A stretch of DNA of 64,000 nt from Myxococcales bacterium (GCA_016794525.1 JAEUJY010000113.1:62001-126000); one strand, 5' to 3'. Shown: positions 7,363 to 25,578, counted from the first letter of the stretch. Numbers and translations: made by a program. The notes: generated from the sequence alone by a model not told the origin.

Positions 7363-8558
7363 GGCGCGGTCAGGGCGGTCATCTCGGCGGCGCGCGCCCC
7401 GCCGGGGTACTGGTCGAGGTAGGTGCGCGCGGCGGCGCGCGCGTCGACGGTGCGCCCGGCGCGGGCCAGCGCGCGGGCCTGCCGCACCAGCGCCTCCTCC
7501 TGGATCGCGCGCGGGCTGCCGATCGCGCGGACCCGCGCGAAGGCGTCGGCGGCGCGCTGCGGTTGCGCGAGGTGATCCTGCGCGAGGCGACCGAGCAGGA
7601 ACGCCGCGAGGCCGGCGGTGGCGTCGCCGCGGGCGTCGGCCAGGTACGCGTCGAGCGTGTCGGCGGCGCGGGCGTGCTGGCCGGCGGCCACCAGCGCGTC
7701 GGCGCGGGCGATGATGTCGACGGGCGGGGCGACCGGCGGCGGGGCGACCGGCGGCGGGGCGACCGGCGGCGGCCGGTCGAGCGGCGTGCGATCGATCGCC
7801 GGCGCGGGCGGCGGGGCGCGATCGACCGACGGCGGCGGCCGGTCGAGCGGCGTGCGATCGATCGCCGGCGCAGGCGGCGGGGCGCGATCGACCGACGGCG
7901 CGGGCGGCGGCGGGGCGCCGCGATCGACCATCGGCGGGCCGGGTGGCGGCGGCGGCGGCGCGGTCGCGATCGCCGCGGCGACCTCGACGTGCTGGCCGGC
8001 GGTGAGGCGGACCACGCGGCCCGGCACGCGCTCGCCGCGCACCAGCACGACGCCGCGCTCGACAGTGACCGACAGCTCGACCGCGCTGCGCTCGACGGCG
8101 AACGCCGTGCCGACGACCTCGACGGTGGCCAGGTCGGTCTCGATGATCCACTTGCGCGGGCCGCCGGGGCGCACGTCGAAGCCGACCTTGCCGCGGCGGA
8201 CCGCGGTGACGAACTTGTCGCCCTCGTTGGCCAGCACCTCGAGGCGCGCCTCGGGCGCCAGCGTCACGCGCGAGCCGTCGGCCATCGCGATCGCGCGCGG
8301 CGCGGTGGCGTCGATCTGCGCGCCCGGCGTCAGCGCCACGTCGCCCGCGAGCGCGCCGGCGGCGCGGTGATCGCGCGGCCAGGCCAGCAGCAGCACCGCC
8401 GCGGTCGCGACGGCGAGGCCGGTGGCGATCGCGTAGCGCCAGCGCCGCGGCGCCACCCGGCGCTCGGCCTGGGCGTCGCGCACCCGGCGCCACACCTGCG
8501 CCAGCTCCGCCTCGTCGAGCGCGGGGGTCAGCTCGGCGTCGATCGGTCGCTCAGCCAT
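7359..8558 (-). CDS. FecR-domain transmembrane protein with TPR tail, probable anti-sigma factor
   Basis: 399 residues. A cytoplasmic N-terminus of about 40 residues precedes one membrane helix (ATGLAVATAAVLLLAW, about 45-60). A FecR domain follows (about 75-185; GSRVTLAPEARLEVL, VEVVGTAFAVER, VERGVVLVRG), then a Pro-rich linker containing an almost perfect 66-base duplication, and a C-terminal helical TPR-like part. FecR proteins sense periplasmic signals and control a partner ECF sigma factor. This gene overlaps the ECF sigma gene upstream by 8 bases, with AGGAGG before its ATG, so it is the likely partner. No TonB receptor is present, so iron uptake is not implied. Confidence 0.85.
   Translation of the reverse strand: MAERPIDAELTPALDEAELAQVWRRVRDAQAERRVAPRRWRYAIATGLAVATAAVLLLAWPRDHRAAGALAGDVALTPGAQIDATAPRAIAMADGSRVTLAPEARLEVLANEGDKFVTAVRRGKVGFDVRPGGPRKWIIETDLATVEVVGTAFAVERSAVELSVTVERGVVLVRGERVPGRVVRLTAGQHVEVAAAIATAPPPPPPGPPMVDRGAPPPPAPSVDRAPPPAPAIDRTPLDRPPPSVDRAPPPAPAIDRTPLDRPPPVAPPPVAPPPVAPPVDIIARADALVAAGQHARAADTLDAYLADARGDATAGLAAFLLGRLAQDHLAQPQRAADAFARVRAIGSPRAIQEEALVRQARALARAGRTVDARAAARTYLDQYPGGARAAEMTALTAP
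7771..7902. repeat. 66-bp tandem duplication in the FecR-protein linker
   Basis: Copies 7771-7836 and 7837-7902 differ at a single visible base and add 22 residues each (two VDRAPPPAPAIDRTPLDR-like units) to the Pro-rich linker. Just before them, 7728-7770 holds shorter GGCGGGGCGACC repeats. Near-identity suggests a recent duplication. Confidence 0.85.
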
Positions 8559-9168
8559 GGGCGACCTCCTGGGTGTGCGCGGCCACCGCGGCCTCGGCGC
8601 GGCCGAGGTAGCGCTTGACGCTGGCCAGGGAGCAGTCGCAGGCGGTGGCCACCTCGTCGAGAGAATAGCCGATCACGTGGCGCAGCACCCACGGCACCCG
8701 CAGCTTGACCGGGATGCCGCGCAGCGCCTCGTCGATCAGCGCGAGCTCGGTCTTGCGATCGGGCGCCACGCCGGCGTCGGCGACGTCGGCCAGCGACTCG
8801 TCGTCGGTGGCGGCGGCCCAGAACCGCACCTTGCGCCAGCGCCAGCGCCGATGGACCCGCGACACCGCGATGCGCGCCAGCCAGCCGCGCAGCGCGGCCG
8901 GCTCGGCCAGCGCGCCGAGCTTCTGGAACGCGATCAAGAACGTCTCCTGGGTGACGTCGGCGGCCTCGACCGGATCGCGCAGCAGCCGCCGCGCGATGCT
9001 GGCGACCTGCGGCGCATGCCGCCGGTAGATCATCTCCTCGGCCCACGCGTCGCGGGTGCGCGCGCGCGCCACCAGCTCGGCGTCGGTGATCGCCACCGCG
9101 CCGGTCACGTCGACGACGCGGGACCCGACGGCGGGGGTAGGGCGGAGGGCGGTCACGGACACGGTCAT
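8551..9168 (-). CDS. ECF-type RNA polymerase sigma factor
   Basis: 205 residues with sigma region 2 (about 28-100; YRRHAPQVASIARRLLRDPVEAADVTQETF, FQKLGALAEPAALRGWLARIA) and region 4 (about 140-195; ALRGIPVKLRVPWVLRHVIGYSLDEVATACDCSLASVKRYLGRAE). Length and layout are standard for a group 4 sigma factor. It heads a four-gene overlapping operon with a FecR-like protein, a barrel-like protein and a Cys-rich lipoprotein. The motif at 9192-9208 lies 23 bases upstream and recurs before the lipoprotein gene at 5683, which suggests autoregulation and a small local regulon. Confidence 0.92.
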   Translation of the reverse strand: MTVSVTALRPTPAVGSRVVDVTGAVAITDAELVARARTRDAWAEEMIYRRHAPQVASIARRLLRDPVEAADVTQETFLIAFQKLGALAEPAALRGWLARIAVSRVHRRWRWRKVRFWAAATDDESLADVADAGVAPDRKTELALIDEALRGIPVKLRVPWVLRHVIGYSLDEVATACDCSLASVKRYLGRAEAAVAAHTQEVAHG

Positions 9169-9191
9169 TGGGTAGAGCCGGCAGCGGCCCG

Positions 9192-9208
9192 GAACGGCTC
9201 AGCGATTC
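9192..9208 (-). promoter_or_regulatory. Shared ECF-regulon motif, copy 2
   Basis: The minus strand reads GAATCGCTGAGCCGTTC, 23 bases before the ECF sigma start codon, and matches the copy at 5726-5742 at 15 of 17 positions. It is the natural candidate for the self-recognised promoter of this sigma factor. Confidence 0.5.
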
Positions 9209-9371
9209 GTGTGGGCGCGCACGGCGTGCGGAGCCCGTGATCCTACGCGAGGTTGCGCTGGGTTTCGGCGCGATCCGGATGGCGGGGTGCGTCGTCGGGG
9301 CCGGGCCGGACCGCCGGGGCCGCGCGCCGAAAATCGCCGCGCCACCGACGGCCGGGGCTGCCGGCGGCGCG

Positions 9372-9377
9372 TACAAT
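9372..9377 (+). promoter_or_regulatory. TACAAT -10 element directly upstream of a start codon
   Basis: TACAAT ends ten bases before the ATG at 9388, and no Shine-Dalgarno sequence lies between them. The same hexamer at the same distance precedes the ATG at 45702 on the other strand. Confidence 0.5.
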
Positions 9378-9387
9378 CGGCGCCCAT

Positions 9388-9903
<516 letters not shown>

Positions 9904-9924
9904 CGCGACGGGCCCGGCCGACCG

Positions 9925-10572
9925 TCAGGCCGGCGCCAGCCACGGCGCCAGGTGGCGCCACGCGCCGTCGAGGATCGTCGGCAGCGACGCGATCAGCTCG
10001 TGGCCATCGTCGAGCTCGGTCAGCCGCGCGCTCGGCGTGCGCGCGCACCACTGCCGCGACAGCGCGACGTCGACGACGTCGTCGCGGGTGCCGTGGGCGA
10101 TCCAGGTCGGCGCGGTCACCGTCGGCCAGCCGACGTCGGTCGCGGCGGCGTCGTCGAGGAAGCCGACGTCGACCCGCGCCGGGCGGCGCTCGGCGTGGTC
10201 GAACACCTCGATCGAGCCGTCGCGCCGCCACGCCGCGCCGTCGTCGCCCAGCCGGGCCCGCCAGCGCTCGGCCATGCGAAACGCCGGCGCCAGCAGCACC
10301 AGCGCGCGCACCGCGGGCACCCGCTCGGCGACCCGCGCCGCGGTCAAGCCGCCGAGGCTCGAGCCGATCAGCACGACCTGCTCGGCGTCGCCGATCGTCG
10401 CGACGACGTGATCGATCATCGCCGACAGCCGCAGGTGCGCCAGCGACGGCACCCGCAGGTTCAGCCGCTCGACGTCGACGCCGTGGCGCGCGAACGCCTC
10501 GGCGAACGCCACGCCCTTGGCCGAGCCCGGCCCCGACGCGAACCCGTGCAGGTACAGACAGCGCGCGCGCAT
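9925..10572 (-). CDS. YqiA-like alpha/beta-fold esterase
   Basis: 215 residues from the ATG at 10572 (MRARCLYLHGF). Longer upstream frames have poor composition. An oxyanion-loop LHGFASGPGSAKG, nucleophile elbow GSSLGG, acidic residue in HGTRDDVVDV and catalytic His in DDGHELI give a full Ser-Asp-His triad and match the compact YqiA/UPF0227 esterases, which cleave short acyl esters and CoA esters. Cytoplasmic, with no signal peptide. It is divergent from the kinase gene at 10640 across 67 bases. Confidence 0.85.
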   Translation of the reverse strand: MRARCLYLHGFASGPGSAKGVAFAEAFARHGVDVERLNLRVPSLAHLRLSAMIDHVVATIGDAEQVVLIGSSLGGLTAARVAERVPAVRALVLLAPAFRMAERWRARLGDDGAAWRRDGSIEVFDHAERRPARVDVGFLDDAAATDVGWPTVTAPTWIAHGTRDDVVDVALSRQWCARTPSARLTELDDGHELIASLPTILDGAWRHLAPWLAPA

Positions 10573-10639
10573 GCCGAGGCGTAGCACGCGCGCGCGGCGC
10601 GGGCCGCGGGCGCCGCGTGGCGGCTGGTATGCTCGGGCG

Positions 10640-13378
10640 GTGGATCGCCGCGACGTCGACGCCGCCACCGCCTCGTGGGCCGGGGAGCCCGCGTCGGGGG
10701 GGGCCGCGCCGGGCGCGCCCGCCGGCGGCGACGACGCGCGCTACCGCATCCTCGGCGAGCTGGGGCGCGGCGGCATGGCCACCGTCTACGCCGCGCTCGA
10801 CACCCAGCTCGATCGCAAGGTCGCGCTGAAGATCCTCCACGGCGACCACGGCGTCGCGCACTCCGGGCGGTTGCTCCGCGAGGCGCAAGCGCTCGCGCGG
10901 CTGCGCCACCCGTGCGTCGTGACCGTCTTCGACGTCGGCACCCGCGCCGGCCGGGTGTTCGTCGCGATGGAGCTGGTGCCCGGGACCTCGCTGCGCACGT
11001 GGCTGCACGCGCAGCCGCGGACGCCGGCCGAGATCACGCGGGTGTGCCTCGACGCCGCCCGCGGCCTGGCCGCGGCCCACGCCGTCGGGCTCATCCACCG
11101 CGACTTCAAGCCCGACAACGTCGTCATCGACGACGCCGGCGCGGCGCGGGTGATCGACTTCGGGCTGGCGCGGCTGGCCGAGCTCGACGACGCGTCCGGT
11201 CCCGATGCGCCCGCGGCCGACGCGCCGCCGCCCAGCGGCGACGTCGCGCTCGATCGGACGATCACCCGGGACGGCGCGATCGTCGGCACGCTGCCGTACA
11301 TCGCGCCCGAGGTGTTCCGCGGCGAGCCCGGCACCGCGGCCAGCGATCAGTGGGCGTTCGGGGTGACGCTGTGCGAGGCGCTGACCGGCGCGCGGCCGTT
11401 CGCGGCGACCGAGTTCGGCGCGTGGGTCGAGCTGCACCGCGGCCGCCCCGCGCCGACGATCGGCGCCGCGGTGCCGGCCTGGCAGCGGGCGATCATCGCG
11501 CGCGCGCTCGCCGACGATCCCGCCGCGCGGTTCCCGTCGATGAACGCGCTGGTCGCCGCCCTCGAGCGCGATCCGGCGCGGCGGCGGCGGCGCTGGTTCC
11601 TGGGCGCCGGCGTCGCCGCGGTGGCCGCCGGCGCGACCGCGGCGATCGTGCTGGCGACGACCGGGCCGGCGGCGCCCGCGGCCTGTCCGCTGGCGAGCAC
11701 CGACGCGCTGTGGCCGCCGGCGCAGCGCGCCGCCGCCGAGCAGGCGATCCTGGCCAGCGGCCACCCGGCCGCGGCCCCGCTGTGGGCGGCGGCCGCGCGC
11801 CAGCTGACGCGCTACGCCGACGCGCTGGTGGCGGCCGAGCGCCAGGCCTGCCTCGACGCGCGCGGCGATCGCGATCGGCCGCAGCTCGTGGACGCGCGGG
11901 CGATCTGCCTGGCGCGCCGGCGCGCCGAGTTCGAGAGCCTCACGCGCGCGCTGCCCGGCGCCAGCCGCGAGCTGGTCGATCGGCTGAACCCCGCGGTCGA
12001 CGGCCTGAGCCCGCTGGCCGAGTGCGCGGCCGCCGACTGGCTGCTGGGACCGGTGCCGCGCCCGCCGACCGATCGCGCCGTGGGCGCCGCCCTCGACCGC
12101 GAGCTCGCCGACCTGTGGATGCAGCACCGGCTCGGCCGCACCGCGGCGATGCGCGATCGCGCCGACGAGCTGGTGGCGCGCGCCACGGCCTACGGCCACG
12201 CGCCGACGCTGGCGCTGGCGCACTACTACCGGGCCACGATCCTCGACACCCTCGACCTGTACACCGACGCCGAGGCGTCGTACCGCCAGGCGGTGCTGGC
12301 CGCGCAGACCGGGCGCGACGACGTGATGGTGTCGCGCGCCGCCGCGATCCTGGCGCTGACGATCGGCCGCCACCTGCGCAAGCCGGCCGAGGCCCGGCCG
12401 TGGGCCGAGCTGTCGCTCTCCACGGCGCAGCGGCTGGCGCCGGCGCCCCGGCTCGAGGAGCGCGCCAACTTCGCGCTGGGCCTGCTCGACAAGGCCGAGC
12501 AGAAGCTCGACGACGCCGAGCGCCACCTCGGGCTGGCGCTGGCGGCGTGCGAGCAGGACGGCAGCGAGCCGTGGCGGTGCGCCGACATGACCAACGCGCT
12601 GTCGGGCATCGCGCTGCGCCGCCACGACTACGACCGCGCCGAGCAGCTGGGGCGGCGCGCGCTGGCGCAGTTCGGCGATCGCGGCGAGCTGCTCGACTCG
12701 CGGCTGGTGTACCTCGGCAACCTCGCCAGCGTGCAGCACGCCCGCGGCGACTTCGCCGGCGCCGCGGCGATCCGCGCCGACCTGCTGGCCAAGCGCACGC
12801 AGCTCCTGGGCGCCGACCACTCGCGCACGATCCAGCTCCGCCTCGACTACGCCGCCACGCTCGAGCGGCTGGGCGCGCTGGCCGACGCCGAGCGCGAGGC
12901 GCGCGAGGTGCTCGCGGCGACGACGCGGGTCCTGGCGGCCGCGGACCTGCAGGTGAGCGCGCGGGTGCAGCTGGCGTCGATCCTCGCCGCCGGCCCCGAC
13001 GTCGCGGCGGCGGCGGCCGAGCTCGCCGCGCTGCGCGCGCTCGACGGCGCGGTGCCGCCGCCGGCGGCCGCGGCGATGGATCTGATCGACGCCCAGATCG
13101 CGGTGGCGCGCCGCCAGCCGCGCGTCGCGATCGCGCGCGCCGACGCGTCGATCGCGATCGCGGATCAGGTCGGGCTGCGGGACATGACGCTGGCCGACGC
13201 GCTGGCGCTGCGGGCCGAGCTGGCCCGGGCCGCGGGCGATCTGCCGACGGCCCGCGCCGCCGCCGCGCGCGCGGTCGACGTCGCCGCCGAGGTGTGGGGG
13301 CCCACCGCCGCGCCGCTGGTGCGCATGCGGGCCCAGCTCGCCGCGCTGTCGCCCGCGCCGCCCGCGCCGCCGCGGTGA
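10640..13378 (+). CDS. Ser/Thr protein kinase with transmembrane helix and TPR sensor
   Basis: 912 residues from a GTG at 10640, chosen because TATGCT (10628-10633) lies six bases upstream and the kinase fold starts soon after. The kinase domain is about residues 34-310: GELGRGGMATVY loop, VALKIL lysine, HRDFKPDN catalytic loop, DFGLARL, GTLPYIAPE. One membrane helix follows near 320-340 (FLGAGVAAVAAGATAAIVLATT). The remaining 570 residues are TPR-like helices rich in Ala, Leu and Arg, typical of myxobacterial Pkn proteins. I infer a membrane kinase with a sensing or scaffold domain on the far side. No cognate substrate is adjacent. Confidence 0.9.
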   Translation: MDRRDVDAATASWAGEPASGGAAPGAPAGGDDARYRILGELGRGGMATVYAALDTQLDRKVALKILHGDHGVAHSGRLLREAQALARLRHPCVVTVFDVGTRAGRVFVAMELVPGTSLRTWLHAQPRTPAEITRVCLDAARGLAAAHAVGLIHRDFKPDNVVIDDAGAARVIDFGLARLAELDDASGPDAPAADAPPPSGDVALDRTITRDGAIVGTLPYIAPEVFRGEPGTAASDQWAFGVTLCEALTGARPFAATEFGAWVELHRGRPAPTIGAAVPAWQRAIIARALADDPAARFPSMNALVAALERDPARRRRRWFLGAGVAAVAAGATAAIVLATTGPAAPAACPLASTDALWPPAQRAAAEQAILASGHPAAAPLWAAAARQLTRYADALVAAERQACLDARGDRDRPQLVDARAICLARRRAEFESLTRALPGASRELVDRLNPAVDGLSPLAECAAADWLLGPVPRPPTDRAVGAALDRELADLWMQHRLGRTAAMRDRADELVARATAYGHAPTLALAHYYRATILDTLDLYTDAEASYRQAVLAAQTGRDDVMVSRAAAILALTIGRHLRKPAEARPWAELSLSTAQRLAPAPRLEERANFALGLLDKAEQKLDDAERHLGLALAACEQDGSEPWRCADMTNALSGIALRRHDYDRAEQLGRRALAQFGDRGELLDSRLVYLGNLASVQHARGDFAGAAAIRADLLAKRTQLLGADHSRTIQLRLDYAATLERLGALADAEREAREVLAATTRVLAAADLQVSARVQLASILAAGPDVAAAAAELAALRALDGAVPPPAAAAMDLIDAQIAVARRQPRVAIARADASIAIADQVGLRDMTLADALALRAELARAAGDLPTARAAAARAVDVAAEVWGPTAAPLVRMRAQLAALSPAPPAPPR

Positions 13379-13391
13379 CGCGCGCGCCCCG

Positions 13392-14417
13392 CTACCAGCC
13401 GCCGAGGCGCGCCAGGAAGTCGTACGGGTAGCCGACGTCGAACGCGCTGGCGTCGTCGAGCCGCTTGACCTGCTCGGCGGTGAGCTTGACGCTGGCCGCG
13501 GCGGCGTTGTCCTCGAGCTGCGCCAGGCTGCGCGCGCCGAAGATGACGCTGGTGACGGTCGGCTTGTGCAGGAGCCACGCGAGCGAGATCTGCGACGGGG
13601 TCGCGCCCAGCTCGCCGGCCAGCGCGGTCACCGCGTCGAGCACCGCCCAGTGGCGCGGCGTGTCGTAGCGGCCCCAGCGATCCTTCCACTTCTCGAGCCG
13701 CGCGCCCGGCGGCGGCGCCGCGTCCTTGCGGTACTTGCCCGACAGGAAGCCGGCGGCCAGCGGCGACCACGGCAGGATGCCCAGGCCCCACTGCTTGCAC
13801 AGCGGCACGTGCTCGCGCTCGAGGCCGCGCTCGATCAGGCTGTACTGCGCCTGCAGCGTCACGAACCGATCGCGATCGGCGATCTTGGCGCGCCACAGGC
13901 TGTCGACCAGGCGGTAGGCCGCGTAGTTCGAGCAGCCGAGGTACAGCACCTTGCCGGCGCGCACCAGATCGTCGAGCGCGCGCAGCGTCTCGTCCTCGTC
14001 GACGGCCAGGTCCTGGGCGTGGATCTGGTACAGGTCGATGCGATCGGTGCCCAGCCGGCGCAGCGAGTCCTCGACGCACCGCACGATGCGGTAGCGCGAC
14101 GCGCCGCTGCGGTTGGGGCCGCCGCCCATCGTGAAGCGGAACTTGGTCGCGAGCACGATCTGATCGCGGGCCGTCGGTCGCGCCGCGAACCACGCGCCGA
14201 TGACGCGCTCCGACAGGCCGTCCTGGCCGTAGACGTCGGCGGTGTCGACGAAGTTGATGCCCAGCTCGAGGGCGCGGTCGAGGATCGCGTGCGACGTCGC
14301 GTCGTCGCAGCCGACCTGGTGCATGAACGACTTGTCGTCGGCCTCGCCGAAGGTCATCGCGCCCAGGCACAGGGTCGAGACCTTCACGCCGGCCGCTCCG
14401 AGGTTGCGGTATTCCAT
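13392..14417 (-). CDS. Aldo/keto reductase
   Basis: 341 residues from MEYRNLGAAGVKVSTLCLGAMTFGE. The AKR tetrad is visible: Asp and Tyr in NFVDTADVYG, Lys in VLATKFRF, His in IDLYQIHAQD. The C-terminal NADPH-binding stretch is TSVIFGARSLAQLEDN. It is closest in style to the NADP-dependent AKRs that reduce small aldehydes and ketones. The kinase gene ends 13 bases away on the other strand. No operon partner, so the substrate is unknown. Confidence 0.92.
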   Translation of the reverse strand: MEYRNLGAAGVKVSTLCLGAMTFGEADDKSFMHQVGCDDATSHAILDRALELGINFVDTADVYGQDGLSERVIGAWFAARPTARDQIVLATKFRFTMGGGPNRSGASRYRIVRCVEDSLRRLGTDRIDLYQIHAQDLAVDEDETLRALDDLVRAGKVLYLGCSNYAAYRLVDSLWRAKIADRDRFVTLQAQYSLIERGLEREHVPLCKQWGLGILPWSPLAAGFLSGKYRKDAAPPPGARLEKWKDRWGRYDTPRHWAVLDAVTALAGELGATPSQISLAWLLHKPTVTSVIFGARSLAQLEDNAAAASVKLTAEQVKRLDDASAFDVGYPYDFLARLGGW

Positions 14418-14518
14418 GCGCGGACTAGAGCGCACCCCGCCGGTGCTGTCGAGATGACGACGGGTTCGCGCCGGGATCGCGCGCCCGCGGCCTCACCGCG
14501 CTGGTATGGTCGATCGCG

Positions 14519-15166
14519 ATGGCGCGCATCCGGGCTGTGATCTTCGACCTCGACGGCACGCTGGTCGACAGCCTGAGCGACATCGGCGCCGCGCTGACGA
14601 CCGCGCTCACCCAGCACGGGCTGCCGGTGCCGTCGGTCGAGCAGCTCAAGGCGATGATCGGCGAGGGCGCGCGGGTGCTGGTCGAGCGCGCGGTCGGCGA
14701 GCGCGGCGACGTCGCGGCGGTGTTCGACAGCTTCCGCGCCGCGTACCGCGCGCGGCCGATCGGCGACACCCGGCTCTACGCCGGCCTGGCCGACGCGCTC
14801 GACGCGCTGACCGCGGCCGGCCTGACCTTCGGCATCGTCTCGAACAAGCCGCACGATCTGACCCGCCACCTCGCCGAGCGGCTGTTCGCGGCGTGGCCGT
14901 TCGCGTCGGTGTACGGCCAGCGGCCGCAGGTGCCGCTCAAGCCCGACCCGACCGTCGCGCTGTGCTCGGCCGACGAGCTGGGCGTCGCGCCCGAGCGCTG
15001 CGCGTTCGTCGGCGACTCGGCGATCGACGTCGCGACCGGCCGCGCCGCCGGCATGCGCACGGTCGGCGTGACCTGGGGCTTCCGGCCGCGTCACGAGCTG
15101 GTCACCGCGGGCCCCGACGCGCTGTGCGACGCGCCCGACGAGCTGGCCGCGGCGCTGCTGGTGTGA
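14519..15166 (+). CDS. gph: Phosphoglycolate phosphatase-like HAD hydrolase
   Basis: 215 residues with all HAD motifs: DLDGTLVDS (nucleophile Asp and second Asp), IVSNKPHDLT, Lys in PLKPDP, and GDSAIDVATGRAAGM. The helical cap between motifs I and II fits phosphoglycolate phosphatase, which removes 2-phosphoglycolate formed in DNA repair; other small phosphosugars are possible. TATGGT at 14505-14510 lies eight bases before the ATG with no Shine-Dalgarno sequence, so the transcript may be leaderless. Confidence 0.85.
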   Translation: MARIRAVIFDLDGTLVDSLSDIGAALTTALTQHGLPVPSVEQLKAMIGEGARVLVERAVGERGDVAAVFDSFRAAYRARPIGDTRLYAGLADALDALTAAGLTFGIVSNKPHDLTRHLAERLFAAWPFASVYGQRPQVPLKPDPTVALCSADELGVAPERCAFVGDSAIDVATGRAAGMRTVGVTWGFRPRHELVTAGPDALCDAPDELAAALLV

Positions 15167-15253
15167 TCGGCGTCAGCGTCGCCGACGGGCCCGTGACCGA
15201 ACCGTGACGGAGATGTCCCCGACGGTGCGGGCGCCGCACGGTAGATCGGGCAG

Positions 15254-16165
15254 ATGCAGACCGCGGCGAACGCGCAAGCCCGTGGCTGGCGCAGCGTGTA
15301 CTTCAACGCGCAGGCCATCCCGTACTGGCTGATCCACGTCGGCGCGATCGCCGGCGTCGCCGCGCTCGGTTGGTCGTGGCGTGGCCTGGCGTGGGCGCTG
15401 GGCCTGTACGCGGTGCGGCTGTTCTTCGTGACCGGCGGCTACCACCGCTACTTCTCGCACCGCAGCTACAAGACCTCGCGCTGGTTCCAGTTCGTGCTGG
15501 CGCTGGGCGCGACCGCGACCGCGCAGAAGGGCGTGCTGTGGTGGGCCGCGCACCACCGCCGCCACCACCGCGGCTCCGACACCACCGCGGATCTGCACTC
15601 GCCCTACCACGGCGGCTTCTGGTGGTCGCACATGGGCTGGATCCTGGCCCGCGACTTCGAGGGCACCGACCACGCGGCGATCAAGGACTTCGCGCGCTAC
15701 CCCGAGCTGCGCTGGCTCGATCGCTACTGGGTCGTGCCGGTGATCGCGGTCGCCGCGCTCAGCTACCTCGTCGGCGGCTGGTTCGGGCTGACCTGGGCCT
15801 TCGCGGTCTCGCAGGTGCTGTGCTGGCACGGCACGTTCACGATCAACTCGCTGTCGCACCTGTGGGGCGGCCGGCGGTACGCGTCGGGCGACCACTCGCG
15901 CAACAACCCGGTGCTGGCGATCGTCACGCTCGGCGAGGGCTGGCACAACAACCACCACCACTACCAGGTGGCGGCGCGCCAGGGCTTCTTCTGGTGGGAG
16001 GTCGACATCACGTTCTACGTGCTGCGGCTGTTCGCGCTGCTCGGCCTGGTGCGCGAGCTCCACGGCGTCCCCGAGCACATCCGCGCCGGCACCCGCCGCG
16101 ATCGCGAGCGGCCGGCGGCCACCGCCGCGCCCGAGCCGACCGGCGACGTGCCGACGCGGGCGTAG
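15254..16165 (+). CDS. Acyl-CoA/fatty-acid desaturase (stearoyl-CoA desaturase type)
   Basis: 303 residues with the three His boxes of membrane diiron desaturases: HRYFSHR, HRRHHRG and HNNHHHY. The spacing, the WWAAHHRRHH context and SLSHLWGGRRY before the last box match delta-9 acyl desaturases. Hydrophobic stretches flank the first box and lie between the second and third. It would introduce a cis double bond into membrane fatty acids. The C-terminal 25 residues are hydrophilic and unconserved. The start has TAGATC six bases upstream. Confidence 0.9.
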   Translation: MQTAANAQARGWRSVYFNAQAIPYWLIHVGAIAGVAALGWSWRGLAWALGLYAVRLFFVTGGYHRYFSHRSYKTSRWFQFVLALGATATAQKGVLWWAAHHRRHHRGSDTTADLHSPYHGGFWWSHMGWILARDFEGTDHAAIKDFARYPELRWLDRYWVVPVIAVAALSYLVGGWFGLTWAFAVSQVLCWHGTFTINSLSHLWGGRRYASGDHSRNNPVLAIVTLGEGWHNNHHHYQVAARQGFFWWEVDITFYVLRLFALLGLVRELHGVPEHIRAGTRRDRERPAATAAPEPTGDVPTRA

Positions 16166-16239
16166 AACGATCGGCCCGGGCGGCGCCAGCGCGCGAGCCC
16201 TCGTGATACCGTCGCCGGGCCGCGATCGTCGCGGCCGGC

Positions 16240-24504
<8,265 letters not shown>

Positions 24505-25578
24505 GGCCGCGGTAGCGCCTCGCGCGGGACCTCGCGCGGCAACACCTCGCGCGCCAGCACCTCCTTCACCAGCTCGACGAACACCCGCGACTTCAGCGGC
24601 GGCTCGGCGCTGGCGCCCTGCGCGAACACGACGTACACCGGCACGCCGCCGTCGGCCGCCGCGTGGCAGGACCAGTCGGGCAGCACCTCGACCAGCGCGC
24701 CGCGCGCCAGCTCCTCGCGCACGACCCACTCGACGACGCGCAGCACGCCGACGCCGCGGGTCGCGAGCTGCCCGGCGAGCATCGGGCTGGTGGTGTGGAC
24801 CGTGCCCACCACCTCGAGCCGCTCGCTGCGGGTGCGGGTGTGGCGGTGGTAGAACGGCCACTCGACCGGCCCGGCGCTCTGCGCCACCGTCAGGCAGTCG
24901 TGGTCGCGCAGGTCGAGCGGCCGCGCCGGGTGGCCGCGCGCCGCGAGGTACGCCGGGCTCGCCACCAGGCGCACCGGCACCCGCCCGAGCAGCTGCGCGC
25001 GCAGCGACGAGTCGGTCTGGCGCCCCAGCCGGATCGCCAGATCGAAGCCGCCCTGCACCAGCGGCACGTTGCGATCCGACAGATCGATCTCGAAGCGCAG
25101 CCCGGGGTGGCGGCGGCGCCAGCCGGGCAGGTGCGGCCCGAGCAGGCGCTCGCCGACCGACACCGGCATCGACACCCGCAGCTGGCCGCGCACCTGGCCG
25201 CCGCTGAGCCCGGCCACCGCGTCGTGGGCCGCGCGGCGCGCCGCGAGCAGCGCCTCGGCGTGGCCGGCGTACAGCGCGCCGGCCTCGGTCAGGCTGAGCC
25301 GCCGCGTCGTGCGGGCCAGCAGCTGCGCGCCGAGGTGGCGCTCGAGCTGCGCCACCGTGCGCGACAGGCTCGACGTGCTCTTGCCCAGCGTGCGCGCCGC
25401 GATCGTGAAGCTCTTGGTGCGGACCACCTGCAGGAACACCGCGGCGGCGGCCAGCTCGTCGAGCTCGGCGCGGGCGACCCGCGCGACGTTCTTGCGCATG
25501 GCGCAATAGTCTCTTGAATCGAGCCGCCTTTGTAGCGACCTGCGGAACAGTCAGGCTGGTGAGTGCAAGGAGGCTCCC

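Noticed and set aside
7720-7902. Could the repeats in the FecR-like gene be a CRISPR array
   Set aside because: Units are directly adjacent without spacers, in frame, and encode a Pro-rich linker.
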